DNA of 8,826 nucleotides, from assembly GCA_027080755.1 (NCBI GenBank), contig JALWQC010000059.1, positions 1 to 8,826 on the forward strand, read 5' to 3'. Positions within the stretch are counted from its first letter, which is position 1. Every line of letters starts with the position of its first letter. This DNA is from Paracoccaceae bacterium. GTDB taxonomy: Bacteria; Pseudomonadota; Alphaproteobacteria; Rhodobacterales; Rhodobacteraceae. This document shows positions 1 to 6,371 of the stretch, piece after piece. Under the pieces are notes generated by a model that was not told the origin of the DNA, searched no databases, and saw nothing but the letters and a program-made list of their open reading frames with translations. The position numbers and the translations under genes were made by a program.

Positions 1-164
1 AAGAGGTCGGAATCATGCCGACCCGACAGGGCATTTTGCGCCACAGTCTGCCACATTGGCTGGATTCCCCGCATTTGCGGCCGATGATACTGGAAATCAC
101 TCCGGCCCATGCGCGCCACGGCGGCGGCGGGGCCTACTATGTTTATTTGCGGCGAAAAAGGTGA
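1..164 (+). CDS. 3' end of an unrecognised gene (or 49-aa small protein)
   Basis: An open frame runs from the left edge (first full codon at 3) to a TGA at 162-164. Its product reads like real protein near the end, with 'LRPMILEITPAHARHGGGG' followed by 'AYYVYLRRKR'. I do not recognise the family. Its stop lies only 4 nt before the ATG at 169, so it is probably cotranscribed with the EEP hydrolase, whose ribosome binding site lies across its last codons. There are two readings. It may be the C-terminus of a longer gene cut by the window edge. Alternatively it may be a complete 49-residue protein starting at ATG 15, because AAGAGG at 1-6 sits 8 nt upstream of that ATG like a Shine-Dalgarno site. 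No function is proposed. Confidence 0.5.
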   Translation, partial: EVGIMPTRQGILRHSLPHWLDSPHLRPMILEITPAHARHGGGGAYYVYLRRKR

Positions 165-168
165 TCCG

Positions 169-984
169 ATGAGCGAAAAGAAGCCCTATGCACTGGAAAC
201 GCGGGTAAAGGTTGTGACCTGGAACCTGTGGTGGCGCTTTGGCCCGTGGCAGGAACGGCAGGGGGCAATTGTCGAAACCCTGAAATCTCTGGATGCCGAC
301 ATTATCGCCCTGCAAGAGATCTGGTTTGACGGGGATAACAGCACGGCAGCAGAGCTGGCGGCGCAGTTGGGCTACCACTACATCGCCGCGCAGTGCATGG
401 TGATGAACGACACCGGTTTCGGGAATGCCATCCTGTCCCGCTGGCCGATTGCCGAACAGGACGAGGTGACCTTTACCGGACTGGAAGAAACCGGCGAAAA
501 CCGCAATGCGATTTACGGGCTGATCGAGGGGCCGCGCGGCAATATTCCGGTGTTTTGCACCCATCTGAATTATAAATACGAACAAAGCCATATTCGCCAG
601 CAGCAGGTTGCCGAACTGGCCGAATTTGTGGACAGCAAGCGCCCGTGGAAATTCCCCCCCGTCGTTTGTGGCGATTTTAACGCCGAGCCGGACTCGGACG
701 AAATGCGGATGCTGGTCGGGTTGACGACTGTTCCGGTCAAGGACCTGTGTTTTGTCGATGCGTGGAATGTGGCAGGGGAAGGGGCTGGCGTTACCTGGTC
801 CAACAACAATGCCTTTGCCGTTGAGGAATTCGAGCCGGACCGCCGGATTGACTATATCCTTGTCGGGCATCCGAAATACCGCGGGGCGGGACATGTGACT
901 GACTGCGTGGTGACCGGTGATCAGCCGGTGAACGGTATTACCCCCAGCGACCATTATGCGGTTATGGCAAAACTGCGCTACTGA
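169..984 (+). CDS. Endonuclease/exonuclease/phosphatase (EEP) family hydrolase
   Basis: The 271-residue protein has the complete EEP metal-dependent active site: Asn19 in 'VVTWNLWW', Glu50 in 'IIALQEIW', His132 in 'VFCTHLNY', Asp169/Asn171 in 'VVCGDFNAEP', Asp228 in 'RRIDYILVG' and Asp261-His262 in 'TPSDHYAVM'. Family members hydrolyse phosphodiester or phosphomonoester bonds with Mg2+. Substrates range from nucleic acid to sphingomyelin, inositol phosphates and small metabolites, and the sequence does not settle which. No signal peptide is visible, so it is probably cytoplasmic. An in-frame ATG at 109 would add 20 residues, but it lies inside the upstream reading frame and has no ribosome binding site. 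ATG 169 follows an AAAAAGGTGA-type Shine-Dalgarno and starts 4 nt after the upstream stop, so I chose it. The gene ends 18 nt before a strong terminator. It differs from the exonuclease III gene at 4260: the two share only the superfamily fold and motifs. Confidence 0.9.
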   Translation: MSEKKPYALETRVKVVTWNLWWRFGPWQERQGAIVETLKSLDADIIALQEIWFDGDNSTAAELAAQLGYHYIAAQCMVMNDTGFGNAILSRWPIAEQDEVTFTGLEETGENRNAIYGLIEGPRGNIPVFCTHLNYKYEQSHIRQQQVAELAEFVDSKRPWKFPPVVCGDFNAEPDSDEMRMLVGLTTVPVKDLCFVDAWNVAGEGAGVTWSNNNAFAVEEFEPDRRIDYILVGHPKYRGAGHVTDCVVTGDQPVNGITPSDHYAVMAKLRY

Positions 985-1002
985 AACCGCGATAGAAATG
1001 AA

Positions 1003-1040
1003 AAAGGCCCGCCATATTTCTATGACGGGCCTTTGTTTTT
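1003..1040. terminator. Bidirectional rho-independent terminator
   Basis: A 14-bp stem pairs 1003-1016 (AAAGGCCCGCCATA) with 1021-1034 (TATGACGGGCCTTT) around a TTTC loop, with one mismatch (C1012 against A1025). A T-run follows at 1036-1040 on the plus strand. The A-run at 1001-1005 supplies a T-run for the minus strand. It sits between the convergent EEP hydrolase and DUF2125 genes, so it probably ends both transcripts. Confidence 0.92.
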
Positions 1041-1053
1041 ATGTGGATCCGGT

Positions 1054-2514
1054 TTACTGGATCGGCTGGCCGTTTGCCAGAATGCCATCCTCGGATACCG
1101 TGATTTCCGAGATGAACTGATCCGGCTGATCCCCGGGCTTGGCAAACGCCATCATCATGCCCATGGCCATACCGGCCTGCATCTGGTCCAGCAGACCAAG
1201 CGCTACCAGCTTGTCGGACAGGGTGGTAATCCCGTCCAGCTCTATGTTGGCTTTGCCCAGCGGCATCGGGAACGGACCGTCGTTGTTGAAGGTAAAGGCG
1301 CCGGTTGCCTTGGCCATAGCGCCGGCAACGGACAGCAGGATTTCGTTTATGTCCAGGCTGTGGATTTTTCCGGCCTCCATCGGATCGGCACCGGCAGCCA
1401 TAGCGATCGGGTCAAGCTGCACCATCGCTTCCATGTCGATATTCAGCTGTGCCGGATCGCGCGGAATGGTTTTGCCCGGGTCGATCATGGACCACAGCCC
1501 CTCGCCCACTGTCAGATCGGAGATCATGAGGTTTACAGACGCCTTTTCCGGTGCATCGGCGGTGTTGAACGGAATGGCGACTTTCATGCCAAGGGCGCTC
1601 AAACCCAGATCGACCGGCGGGATCGGAATACCGGCCCCGGGGGTGACGGTTGCCTGGATTTTCCCGTTTTGCATGTCATACAGGAAGGTTCCGTCAACCA
1701 TTTGCAGCAGCAGCGAGGAAGGCTCGCCCGTGCTGGCGATAGAGAACGCCATATCCCCGCTGTCTATATTGGCGGTCGAAGTGCTGGCACCGCCGGTAAG
1801 CTTGATTATGGCGGATTTGGACCCGTCCAGATAGCCCATCGCATCGTTTTCATCCGACGGAACATCAAAGGCAAAGGTCACATTCAGCGGGCCGGACGTC
1901 TGGGCGCCGGATTGTGTGGTGCCATCAGTGGTGAAATCGTAAACGGCATCCATTTTGTCCAGGGCAAGGCCGCCTTCAACATGGGACTGTTCCTTGGATG
2001 TCAGCATTTCGAACCCTACCGATCCGAAATCGGCCAGAAGCTTGCGCAGGACGGGGTTGTCGGCCTCTCCGCCCTTCAGACGGAAGGAATCCGCGCCGAA
2101 GTTGACGCTTACGTCTTCTTTGCTCATGGCTTCGCGCAGCAGGCCGTTTGTGGTCAGCTCCATGCCGTCCGTTACGATATGGAAAGTGAATTCCATGCCG
2201 GTATCGGTGCCGGTTACTGCAATATCCTTGGCAAAGGTAAAAGTTACCACTGACGGATCGCTGGCAGAGGGTGTCCCCTTGATCCACGGGGCGCTGACGG
2301 TAAGCCCGTCGTCCTTGTTGGTAATGACCAGATCCTTATAAAGGACGCTACCGTCATTCCCGACGACGCGGTCGCTATAGGCAACCTCGGAACCTGCGTC
2401 GATCATACCACGGACAGCAAGGTCCAGCGTGGTTTGCAGATCATTGGCGGCAAGCGCGCAAGTGGCGCTACCAAGGAGGGCTATGGCGGTCGTTGTTACG
2501 GCAATTCGACTCAT
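1054..2514 (-). CDS. DUF2125 domain-containing secreted protein
   Basis: The 486-residue protein begins with a clear Sec signal peptide: a basic start, a hydrophobic run and a likely signal peptidase I cut after 'TCALA' at about residue 22. Cys19 is not in a lipobox, so it is probably periplasmic rather than a lipoprotein. The mature part is rich in beta-prone, Asp/Thr/Ser/Gly-containing strands such as 'SGPLNVTFAFDVPSDENDAM' and 'VPSDENDAMGYLDGSKSAII'. It resembles the alphaproteobacterial DUF2125 proteins, about 500 residues long and of unknown function. No catalytic motif is evident. A Met-rich segment near the C-terminus, 'MQAGMAMGMMMAFAKP', is conspicuous. The ATG is preceded by AGGAG (2526-2530) and a good promoter candidate in the 99-nt gap behind the SH3 gene. 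The family call comes from recognising overall character and length, not from a profile search. Confidence 0.82.
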   Translation of the reverse strand: MSRIAVTTTAIALLGSATCALAANDLQTTLDLAVRGMIDAGSEVAYSDRVVGNDGSVLYKDLVITNKDDGLTVSAPWIKGTPSASDPSVVTFTFAKDIAVTGTDTGMEFTFHIVTDGMELTTNGLLREAMSKEDVSVNFGADSFRLKGGEADNPVLRKLLADFGSVGFEMLTSKEQSHVEGGLALDKMDAVYDFTTDGTTQSGAQTSGPLNVTFAFDVPSDENDAMGYLDGSKSAIIKLTGGASTSTANIDSGDMAFSIASTGEPSSLLLQMVDGTFLYDMQNGKIQATVTPGAGIPIPPVDLGLSALGMKVAIPFNTADAPEKASVNLMISDLTVGEGLWSMIDPGKTIPRDPAQLNIDMEAMVQLDPIAMAAGADPMEAGKIHSLDINEILLSVAGAMAKATGAFTFNNDGPFPMPLGKANIELDGITTLSDKLVALGLLDQMQAGMAMGMMMAFAKPGDQPDQFISEITVSEDGILANGQPIQ

Positions 2515-2552
2515 ATCAAAAATGACTCCTGCTGGGTGTAAAATTCGTGCGT

Positions 2553-2581
2553 ATGATAACGGTTGTGGCTGTCGCGGGCAA
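2553..2581 (-). promoter_or_regulatory. Predicted sigma70-type promoter of the DUF2125 gene
   Basis: On the minus strand, TTGCCC (2581-2576, 4 of 6 matches to TTGACA) is followed after exactly 17 nt by TATCAT (2558-2553, 5 of 6 matches to TATAAT). Transcription would start near 2546, giving a leader of about 30 nt that contains the AGGAG ribosome binding site at 2526-2530. This suggests the DUF2125 gene has its own promoter, although readthrough from the SH3 gene is possible because no terminator is visible between them. Confidence 0.5.
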
Positions 2582-2613
2582 TAACGCTAATGTAGTAATT
2601 TCGTTACAGTTTC

Positions 2614-3126
2614 CTATTCGCGGATTTCCGCCGTTCCGACGCCCCAGATTTCGGATTTCCGGATCCAGCCGGTGATTTTGCTCGCCTCTATTTCGCACCA
2701 GTCCGGATTGCACGCCCCGAGCGAGGCAATAACCCCCTTTTCCACAAGTGCCACAGTGGCCGAGGTATCGTCCGGCGTTTTGTGCATAGCGGCCCGTTCC
2801 GCCCGCACAACCACCGTCCGGTGGCCGCTAAGAAGAGCGTAATGGATCCAGCCGCCCGCCCCGTCCTCGTCCTGCACCCGACGCCAGTGTTCGAATTCGG
2901 CTGTTACCAGCAGCGGCGTGCCCTTGCGCGTCAGGATCCAGTCGATCTTGTGGGACTGGCTTGGCCCGCGCCGCACGTTTGCGTTGCTGGCCTTCAGGCT
3001 GACAAACCGCGGCAAAGGCAGGCCGGTGACCGGCCCCGCTGTGGCGGTTTCCTGTGCGAATGATGGTCCGGCCAATCCCAGAACCAGCATGAATATGGCA
3101 ATGCTGCCGATAATAACCCTACGCAT
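2614..3126 (-). CDS. Secreted bacterial SH3-domain protein
   Basis: The 170-residue protein has an N-terminal signal peptide (MRR, then a hydrophobic stretch, with a likely cut after 'AGPSFA', near residue 25). Two bacterial SH3-like repeats follow. The first, at about residues 42-105, contains the typical 'ASNANVRRGPS' and 'HWRRVQDEDGAGGWIHYALL'. The second, at about 106-165, contains 'AMHKTPDDTS' and 'CEIEASKITGWIRKSEIWGV'. Such domains usually bind peptidoglycan or cell-wall peptides in the periplasm. Similar alphaproteobacterial proteins are grouped as SH3 domain proteins of unknown role. The two Cys residues in 'GACNPDWCE' could form a disulphide in the periplasm. The start at 3126 follows AAGGA (3138-3142 on the complement). 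The gene is divergent from the hydroxyacid dehydrogenase gene and 99 nt upstream of the DUF2125 gene on the same strand. Both products are exported, so a shared envelope role is plausible but unproven. Confidence 0.85.
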   Translation of the reverse strand: MRRVIIGSIAIFMLVLGLAGPSFAQETATAGPVTGLPLPRFVSLKASNANVRRGPSQSHKIDWILTRKGTPLLVTAEFEHWRRVQDEDGAGGWIHYALLSGHRTVVVRAERAAMHKTPDDTSATVALVEKGVIASLGACNPDWCEIEASKITGWIRKSEIWGVGTAEIRE

Positions 3127-3197
3127 CTTTTCCGAAATCCTTGCCTGTAATACCCCGCGGCGCCGGAAATTATCATTTTTCCGTTTCCCCGCGCCTT

Positions 3198-3225
3198 CTT
3201 TGCTGGCATGTTAGAGCAAAGTTTT
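3198..3225 (+). repeat. Inverted repeat in the leader of the hydroxyacid dehydrogenase gene
   Basis: CTTTGCT (3198-3204) and its exact reverse complement AGCAAAG (3215-3221) flank a 10-nt spacer, and TTTT follows at 3222-3225. It lies 22 nt before the start codon of the dehydrogenase gene, in the 120-nt divergent region shared with the SH3 gene. It could be a protein-binding dyad or a weak attenuator-like hairpin. Stem and T-run are both short, so chance is possible. Confidence 0.3.
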
Positions 3226-3246
3226 CAAGTCGAGGACAGAACACAA

Positions 3247-4233
3247 ATGCCGAACGCCCCTCTGAAAGTTGTCGTAACCCGCCGTTTGCCCGAACCGGTC
3301 GAAACCCGCATGCGGGAACTTTTCGATGTGGAGCTGAACGAAACCGACGAAAAAATGGATGCCGCGGCGCTGGCCGGTGCGATGAAGCGGGCCGATGTTC
3401 TGGTGCCGACGCTGGGCGATGTGATTGACCAGAAGATGCTGGCACAAGCGGGGGAAAACCTGCGGCTGATTGCCAATTACGGCGCGGGGTTCGATCATAT
3501 CGATGTGCAAACCGCCTTGCAGCGCGGTATTATGGTATCCAACACCCCCGGCGTTCTGACCGACGACACGGCCGATATGGCGATGGCGATGATTCTGGCC
3601 GTTCCGCGCCGCCTGCGTGAAGGCACAATGCTGATGCAGCAGGGGGAATGGCAGGGCTGGTCCCCCACGGCCCTGATGGGGCACCGGATTGGCGGCAAAC
3701 GGCTGGGTATTCTGGGGATGGGCCGGATCGGTCAGGCTGTGGCGCGGCGTGCGCGGGCCTTCGGGTTGCAGGTGCATTACCACAACCGCCACCGTTTGCA
3801 TGCCGACACCGAAAAGGCGCTGGAGGCGACCTATTGGGAAAGTCTGGACCAGATGTTGGCGCGGGTCGATATCCTGACAATCCACTGCCCGCACACCCCC
3901 GGCACGTTCCACTTGCTGAATGCGCGCCGCCTGAAACTGATGAAGCCGACGGCCTATATCATCAACACGGCCCGAGGCGAGATTATCGACGAAAACGCCT
4001 TGACCCGTATGCTGCGGGCGGGGGAGCTGGCCGGTGCGGGGCTGGATGTTTTTGAAAACGGCAACGATATTAATCCACGTCTGAAGGGTCTGGATAATGT
4101 TTTGCTGCTGCCGCACATGGGATCCGCCACGATAGAGGGGCGGATCGAGATGGGCGAAAAGGTCATCATCAACATCAAAACCTTTGCCGACGGCCACCGT
4201 CCGCCGGATCAGGTCGTTCCGGCGATGCTGTAA
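3247..4233 (+). CDS. D-2-hydroxyacid dehydrogenase, glyoxylate/hydroxypyruvate reductase type
   Basis: The 328-residue protein belongs to the NAD(P)-dependent D-2-hydroxyacid dehydrogenases, which reduce glyoxylate or hydroxypyruvate in the cytoplasm. The Rossmann motif is G157-M-G159-R-I-G162, and the following strand 'VHYHNRHRL' carries the basic residues typical of NADPH-preferring members. Substrate/catalytic Arg243 lies in 'INTARGEIID' and catalytic His290 in 'LLLPHMGSATIE'. The third conserved residue, Glu of the usual DVFxxEP motif, is missing: the gene reads 'LDVFENGNDINPRL', with Gly272 at the aligned position, although the Arg-His spacing (47) is exactly that of family members. An ATG at 3208 would add 13 residues but has no Shine-Dalgarno. 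ATG 3247 has GAGGA at 3232-3236, and the product there starts like its relatives ('MPNAPLKVVVTRRLPEPVE'). The gene heads a probable operon with exonuclease III, 26 nt downstream. Exact substrate is uncertain. Confidence 0.88.
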   Translation: MPNAPLKVVVTRRLPEPVETRMRELFDVELNETDEKMDAAALAGAMKRADVLVPTLGDVIDQKMLAQAGENLRLIANYGAGFDHIDVQTALQRGIMVSNTPGVLTDDTADMAMAMILAVPRRLREGTMLMQQGEWQGWSPTALMGHRIGGKRLGILGMGRIGQAVARRARAFGLQVHYHNRHRLHADTEKALEATYWESLDQMLARVDILTIHCPHTPGTFHLLNARRLKLMKPTAYIINTARGEIIDENALTRMLRAGELAGAGLDVFENGNDINPRLKGLDNVLLLPHMGSATIEGRIEMGEKVIINIKTFADGHRPPDQVVPAML

Positions 4234-4259
4234 CCCTGCCCTGATACCCGGAGGACCAC

Positions 4260-5045
4260 ATGTCCCTTACTGTCTGCACATGGAATATCAACTCTGTCCG
4301 GCTGCGCGAGCCGCTTGTGCTGAAACTGTTGCAAGAAGAGTCACCGGATGTCCTGTGTCTTCAGGAATGCAAATCGCCGGTTGATAAAATCCCCACCGAA
4401 AATTTTGCCGATCTGGGCTATAGCCTGATCGCCCGCGGGCAAAAGGGCTATAACGGGGTGGCGATCCTGTCGCGGCTGCCGATGGAGGATGCCGGCCACC
4501 GCGATTTCTGTGCCAAGGGGGATGCGCGCCATGTGGCGGGGCGGCTGGAAAACGGGGTTACCATCCACAACTACTACATTCCGGCTGGCGGGGATGAACC
4601 CGACCGCGAAAAGAATGAAAAATTCGGGCATAAACTGGATTTCCTGACCGAAATGCGTGACTGGTTCGGCGCCGAGCCGCCGGAAAAATCCATCCTCGTC
4701 GGGGATTTGAATATCGCCCCGCTGGAAAATGACGTCTGGGACCACAAGAAACTGCTGAAGGTCGTCAGCCACACCCCGATAGAGGTAGAGCATCTGGACG
4801 CCGCGCAAAAGGCCGGAAACTGGGTGGATACGACCCGGCAGCTTATGCCAGATGGCAAAGTCTATACATGGTGGTCCTACCGCGCCAGGGACTGGGATGC
4901 GGCAGACAAGGGCCGGCGGCTGGATCACATCTGGGCGACAGAGGATATCGCTGCCACCGCCCGCGAGGCCCGCATTCACCGCGCGGCCCGTGGGTGGGAA
5001 CGCCCCTCGGATCACGCGCCGCTTTTCACGACGTTTGACCTATGA
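4260..5045 (+). CDS. xth: Exodeoxyribonuclease III (AP endonuclease)
   Basis: The 261-residue protein is a full-length exonuclease III. Such enzymes cut the backbone at abasic sites during base excision repair and degrade duplex DNA from the 3' end with Mg2+. Visible active-site residues are Asn9 in 'TWNINSVR', Glu36 in 'LCLQECK', Tyr106 in 'NYYIPAGG', Asp149/Asn151 in 'VGDLNIAP', Asp222 in 'RRLDHIWAT' and Asp251-His252 in 'ERPSDHAPL'. All match the E. coli XthA set in order. The specificity segment 'GYNGVAILSR' is also typical. The start has a strong GGAGGA site (4250-4255) 4 nt upstream of the ATG. It lies 26 nt after the hydroxyacid dehydrogenase and overlaps the next gene by ATGA (5042-5045). 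That predicts translational coupling with a crotonase-family protein that has no obvious link to DNA repair. Confidence 0.96.
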   Translation: MSLTVCTWNINSVRLREPLVLKLLQEESPDVLCLQECKSPVDKIPTENFADLGYSLIARGQKGYNGVAILSRLPMEDAGHRDFCAKGDARHVAGRLENGVTIHNYYIPAGGDEPDREKNEKFGHKLDFLTEMRDWFGAEPPEKSILVGDLNIAPLENDVWDHKKLLKVVSHTPIEVEHLDAAQKAGNWVDTTRQLMPDGKVYTWWSYRARDWDAADKGRRLDHIWATEDIAATAREARIHRAARGWERPSDHAPLFTTFDL

Positions 5046-5785
5046 TCGATACGGAAATCACCGGAAACACCGGCCGGATCACGCTGAACCGGCCCGAAAC
5101 GCACAACGCGCTGGATCAGGGGGCCATGCGCCGCCTGACGGAGGTCTTGCGCGACTGGGCGGACAAGGACTTGCGCGTGCTGGTCCTGACCGGAACGGGC
5201 CGCAGCTTTTGTTCCGGGGCCGCCCTTGGCGATGTCGCGGGCGAGGATTGGGGCGACAACCCCCTGACCACCCTGTGCAACACATTGGAGTCCTTCCCCG
5301 CCCCGACCATCTGCGCCCTGAACGGCGGGGTTTACGGGGGCGGCGTCGATCTGGCGATGGCCTGCGATTTCCGCATCGGCGTGCAGGGCATGAAGATGTT
5401 CGTGCCGCCGGCCAGACTCGGCATCCATTACGATCCGGCGGGGATCGCGCGGGTGGTGCAGCGGCTGGGGGCACAAATGGCGCGGCGGGTGTTTTTGCTG
5501 GCGGAAAACTTCGACGATCAGGCGCTGTTGGACTGCGGCTTTCTGGATTATCTGGTGGGGCCGGAGGATCTGGAAGGTAAGGCCGGTGCATTGGCCGATA
5601 CACTGGAAAATCTGGCACCGATGGCGGTGCAGGGCATGAAACGCACGATTGTGGAAATCAGCCGCGGAACGCTGGACGAACAGGCAGCGGCAGAACGGAT
5701 CGCGGCTTGCTTTGCCTCTGCCGACCATGCCGAGGGGCTGGCGGCCATGAGGGAAAAGCGCGCCCCGAAATTTACAGGCCGTTAA
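5042..5785 (+). CDS. Enoyl-CoA hydratase/isomerase (crotonase) family protein
   Basis: The 247-residue protein has the crotonase fold: N-terminal 'GRITLNRPETHNALD', first oxyanion-hole segment 'FCSGAAL' (56-62), second segment 'NGGVYGGGVDLAMACDFRI' (94-112) and a helical C-terminal part. Members bind acyl-CoA and stabilise an enolate for hydration, isomerisation, hydrolysis or related reactions. Both glutamates used by true hydratases (rat Glu144 and Glu164, 20 residues apart) are replaced: Asp103 in 'GGVDLAM' and Pro123 in 'MFVPPARLG', at exactly the same spacing. It is therefore probably not a standard 2-enoyl-CoA hydratase. An isomerase, a hydrolase or another crotonase activity is possible, and no symbol is given. 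Its ATG lies within the stop of exonuclease III (ATGA), so translation is probably coupled. Its last 14 nt overlap the end of the convergent tetR gene, with no terminator hairpin visible between them. Confidence 0.87.
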   Translation: MIDTEITGNTGRITLNRPETHNALDQGAMRRLTEVLRDWADKDLRVLVLTGTGRSFCSGAALGDVAGEDWGDNPLTTLCNTLESFPAPTICALNGGVYGGGVDLAMACDFRIGVQGMKMFVPPARLGIHYDPAGIARVVQRLGAQMARRVFLLAENFDDQALLDCGFLDYLVGPEDLEGKAGALADTLENLAPMAVQGMKRTIVEISRGTLDEQAAAERIAACFASADHAEGLAAMREKRAPKFTGR

Positions 5786-6368
5786 CCCCGTTCAGCATGA
5801 TGTCCCCGACCAGCGCGGCATATTCCTTGCGGTTTTCTATGCCCTTGTCCGTGTTCCACATGTAATACCAGTTCAGCGTACCGAACAGGGACATGGTGAT
5901 GGAGCGCAGGCGCTTTTTGTCGGTGGCGACTTCGGGGGATACCACGGCGCGCAGGGCATCCATGACCTGTTGCACCAGTGCGCGCTGGTAATCCATCAGG
6001 ATCCGGCGGCGCTCGGGGTCCAATGCACCCATCGCATTGGCCTGCACCCGGTGGTAGTCATCCGCCCCGCGATAGGCCAGCAGGATTTCAAGGATGATGG
6101 CGCGCAGGTATTCTTCGGGGGCTTTTCCGTCCGGCGTTACGGCACCAACCCTGTCCCGAAGGGATTTCAGGTAGGTTTCCAGAATATCGAACAGCAGATC
6201 GTCCTTGCTGTCGTAATAATGGTAAATCGCCGCCTTGGATATGCCGCACGCCTTGGCAAGCTGCGTCATCGACGCGCGGTCAAATCCGGTGTCGGCAAAA
6301 ACCTTTGCCGCCATGTGCTGGATGGAAATACGTTTTTCATCGTGGTCTTTGGCAATAGTTCTGGCCAC
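5772..6368 (-). CDS. TetR/AcrR family transcriptional regulator, probable paa-type repressor
   Basis: The 198-residue protein has a standard TetR N-terminal DNA-binding domain. The helix-turn-helix covers about residues 34-55, including 'MTQLAKACGISKAAIYHYYD' and the usual following 'SKDDLL'. A longer helical ligand-binding domain follows (about 65-198, with 'NWYYMWNTDKGIENRKEYA'). TetR proteins usually repress their targets until a small ligand binds. In this context an acyl- or aryl-CoA such as phenylacetyl-CoA is the natural guess. The start is GTG at 6368-6366, one codon after the paaK stop, with a strong GAAGGAAT site formed by the end of paaK. The next in-frame ATG, at residue 19, lies inside the HTH domain's first helix and is unlikely. 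The gene has no promoter of its own that I can see, so it is expressed as the last gene of paaI-paaK-tetR. A palindrome at 8159-8172 is a candidate operator. Confidence 0.93.
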   Translation of the reverse strand: MARTIAKDHDEKRISIQHMAAKVFADTGFDRASMTQLAKACGISKAAIYHYYDSKDDLLFDILETYLKSLRDRVGAVTPDGKAPEEYLRAIILEILLAYRGADDYHRVQANAMGALDPERRRILMDYQRALVQQVMDALRAVVSPEVATDKKRLRSITMSLFGTLNWYYMWNTDKGIENRKEYAALVGDIMLNGVNGL

Positions 6369-6371
6369 ACG

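Noticed and set aside
109..168. Upstream start for the EEP hydrolase at ATG 109
   Set aside because: It lacks a ribosome binding site and lies inside the upstream gene frame. ATG 169 has AAGGTGA-type pairing and a 4-nt intergenic gap.
97..954. Long minus-strand frame opposite the EEP hydrolase
   Set aside because: It is antisense to a gene with a complete catalytic motif set. Its product has no recognisable domain and is rich in Arg, Pro and His, as shadow frames are.
1033..2253. 406-codon plus-strand frame opposite the DUF2125 gene
   Set aside because: The minus-strand product has a signal peptide, promoter, Shine-Dalgarno and sensible composition. The plus-strand frame starts inside the terminator and encodes a His/Gly/Arg-rich product with no motif.
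3211..4197. 328-codon minus-strand frame opposite the hydroxyacid dehydrogenase
   Set aside because: The plus strand has Rossmann and catalytic motifs and a Shine-Dalgarno. The antisense product looks like a shadow translation.
169..5045. The two EEP-superfamily genes as a duplicated pair
   Set aside because: They share only superfamily motifs, differ throughout, lie about 3 kb apart, and belong to separate transcription units.
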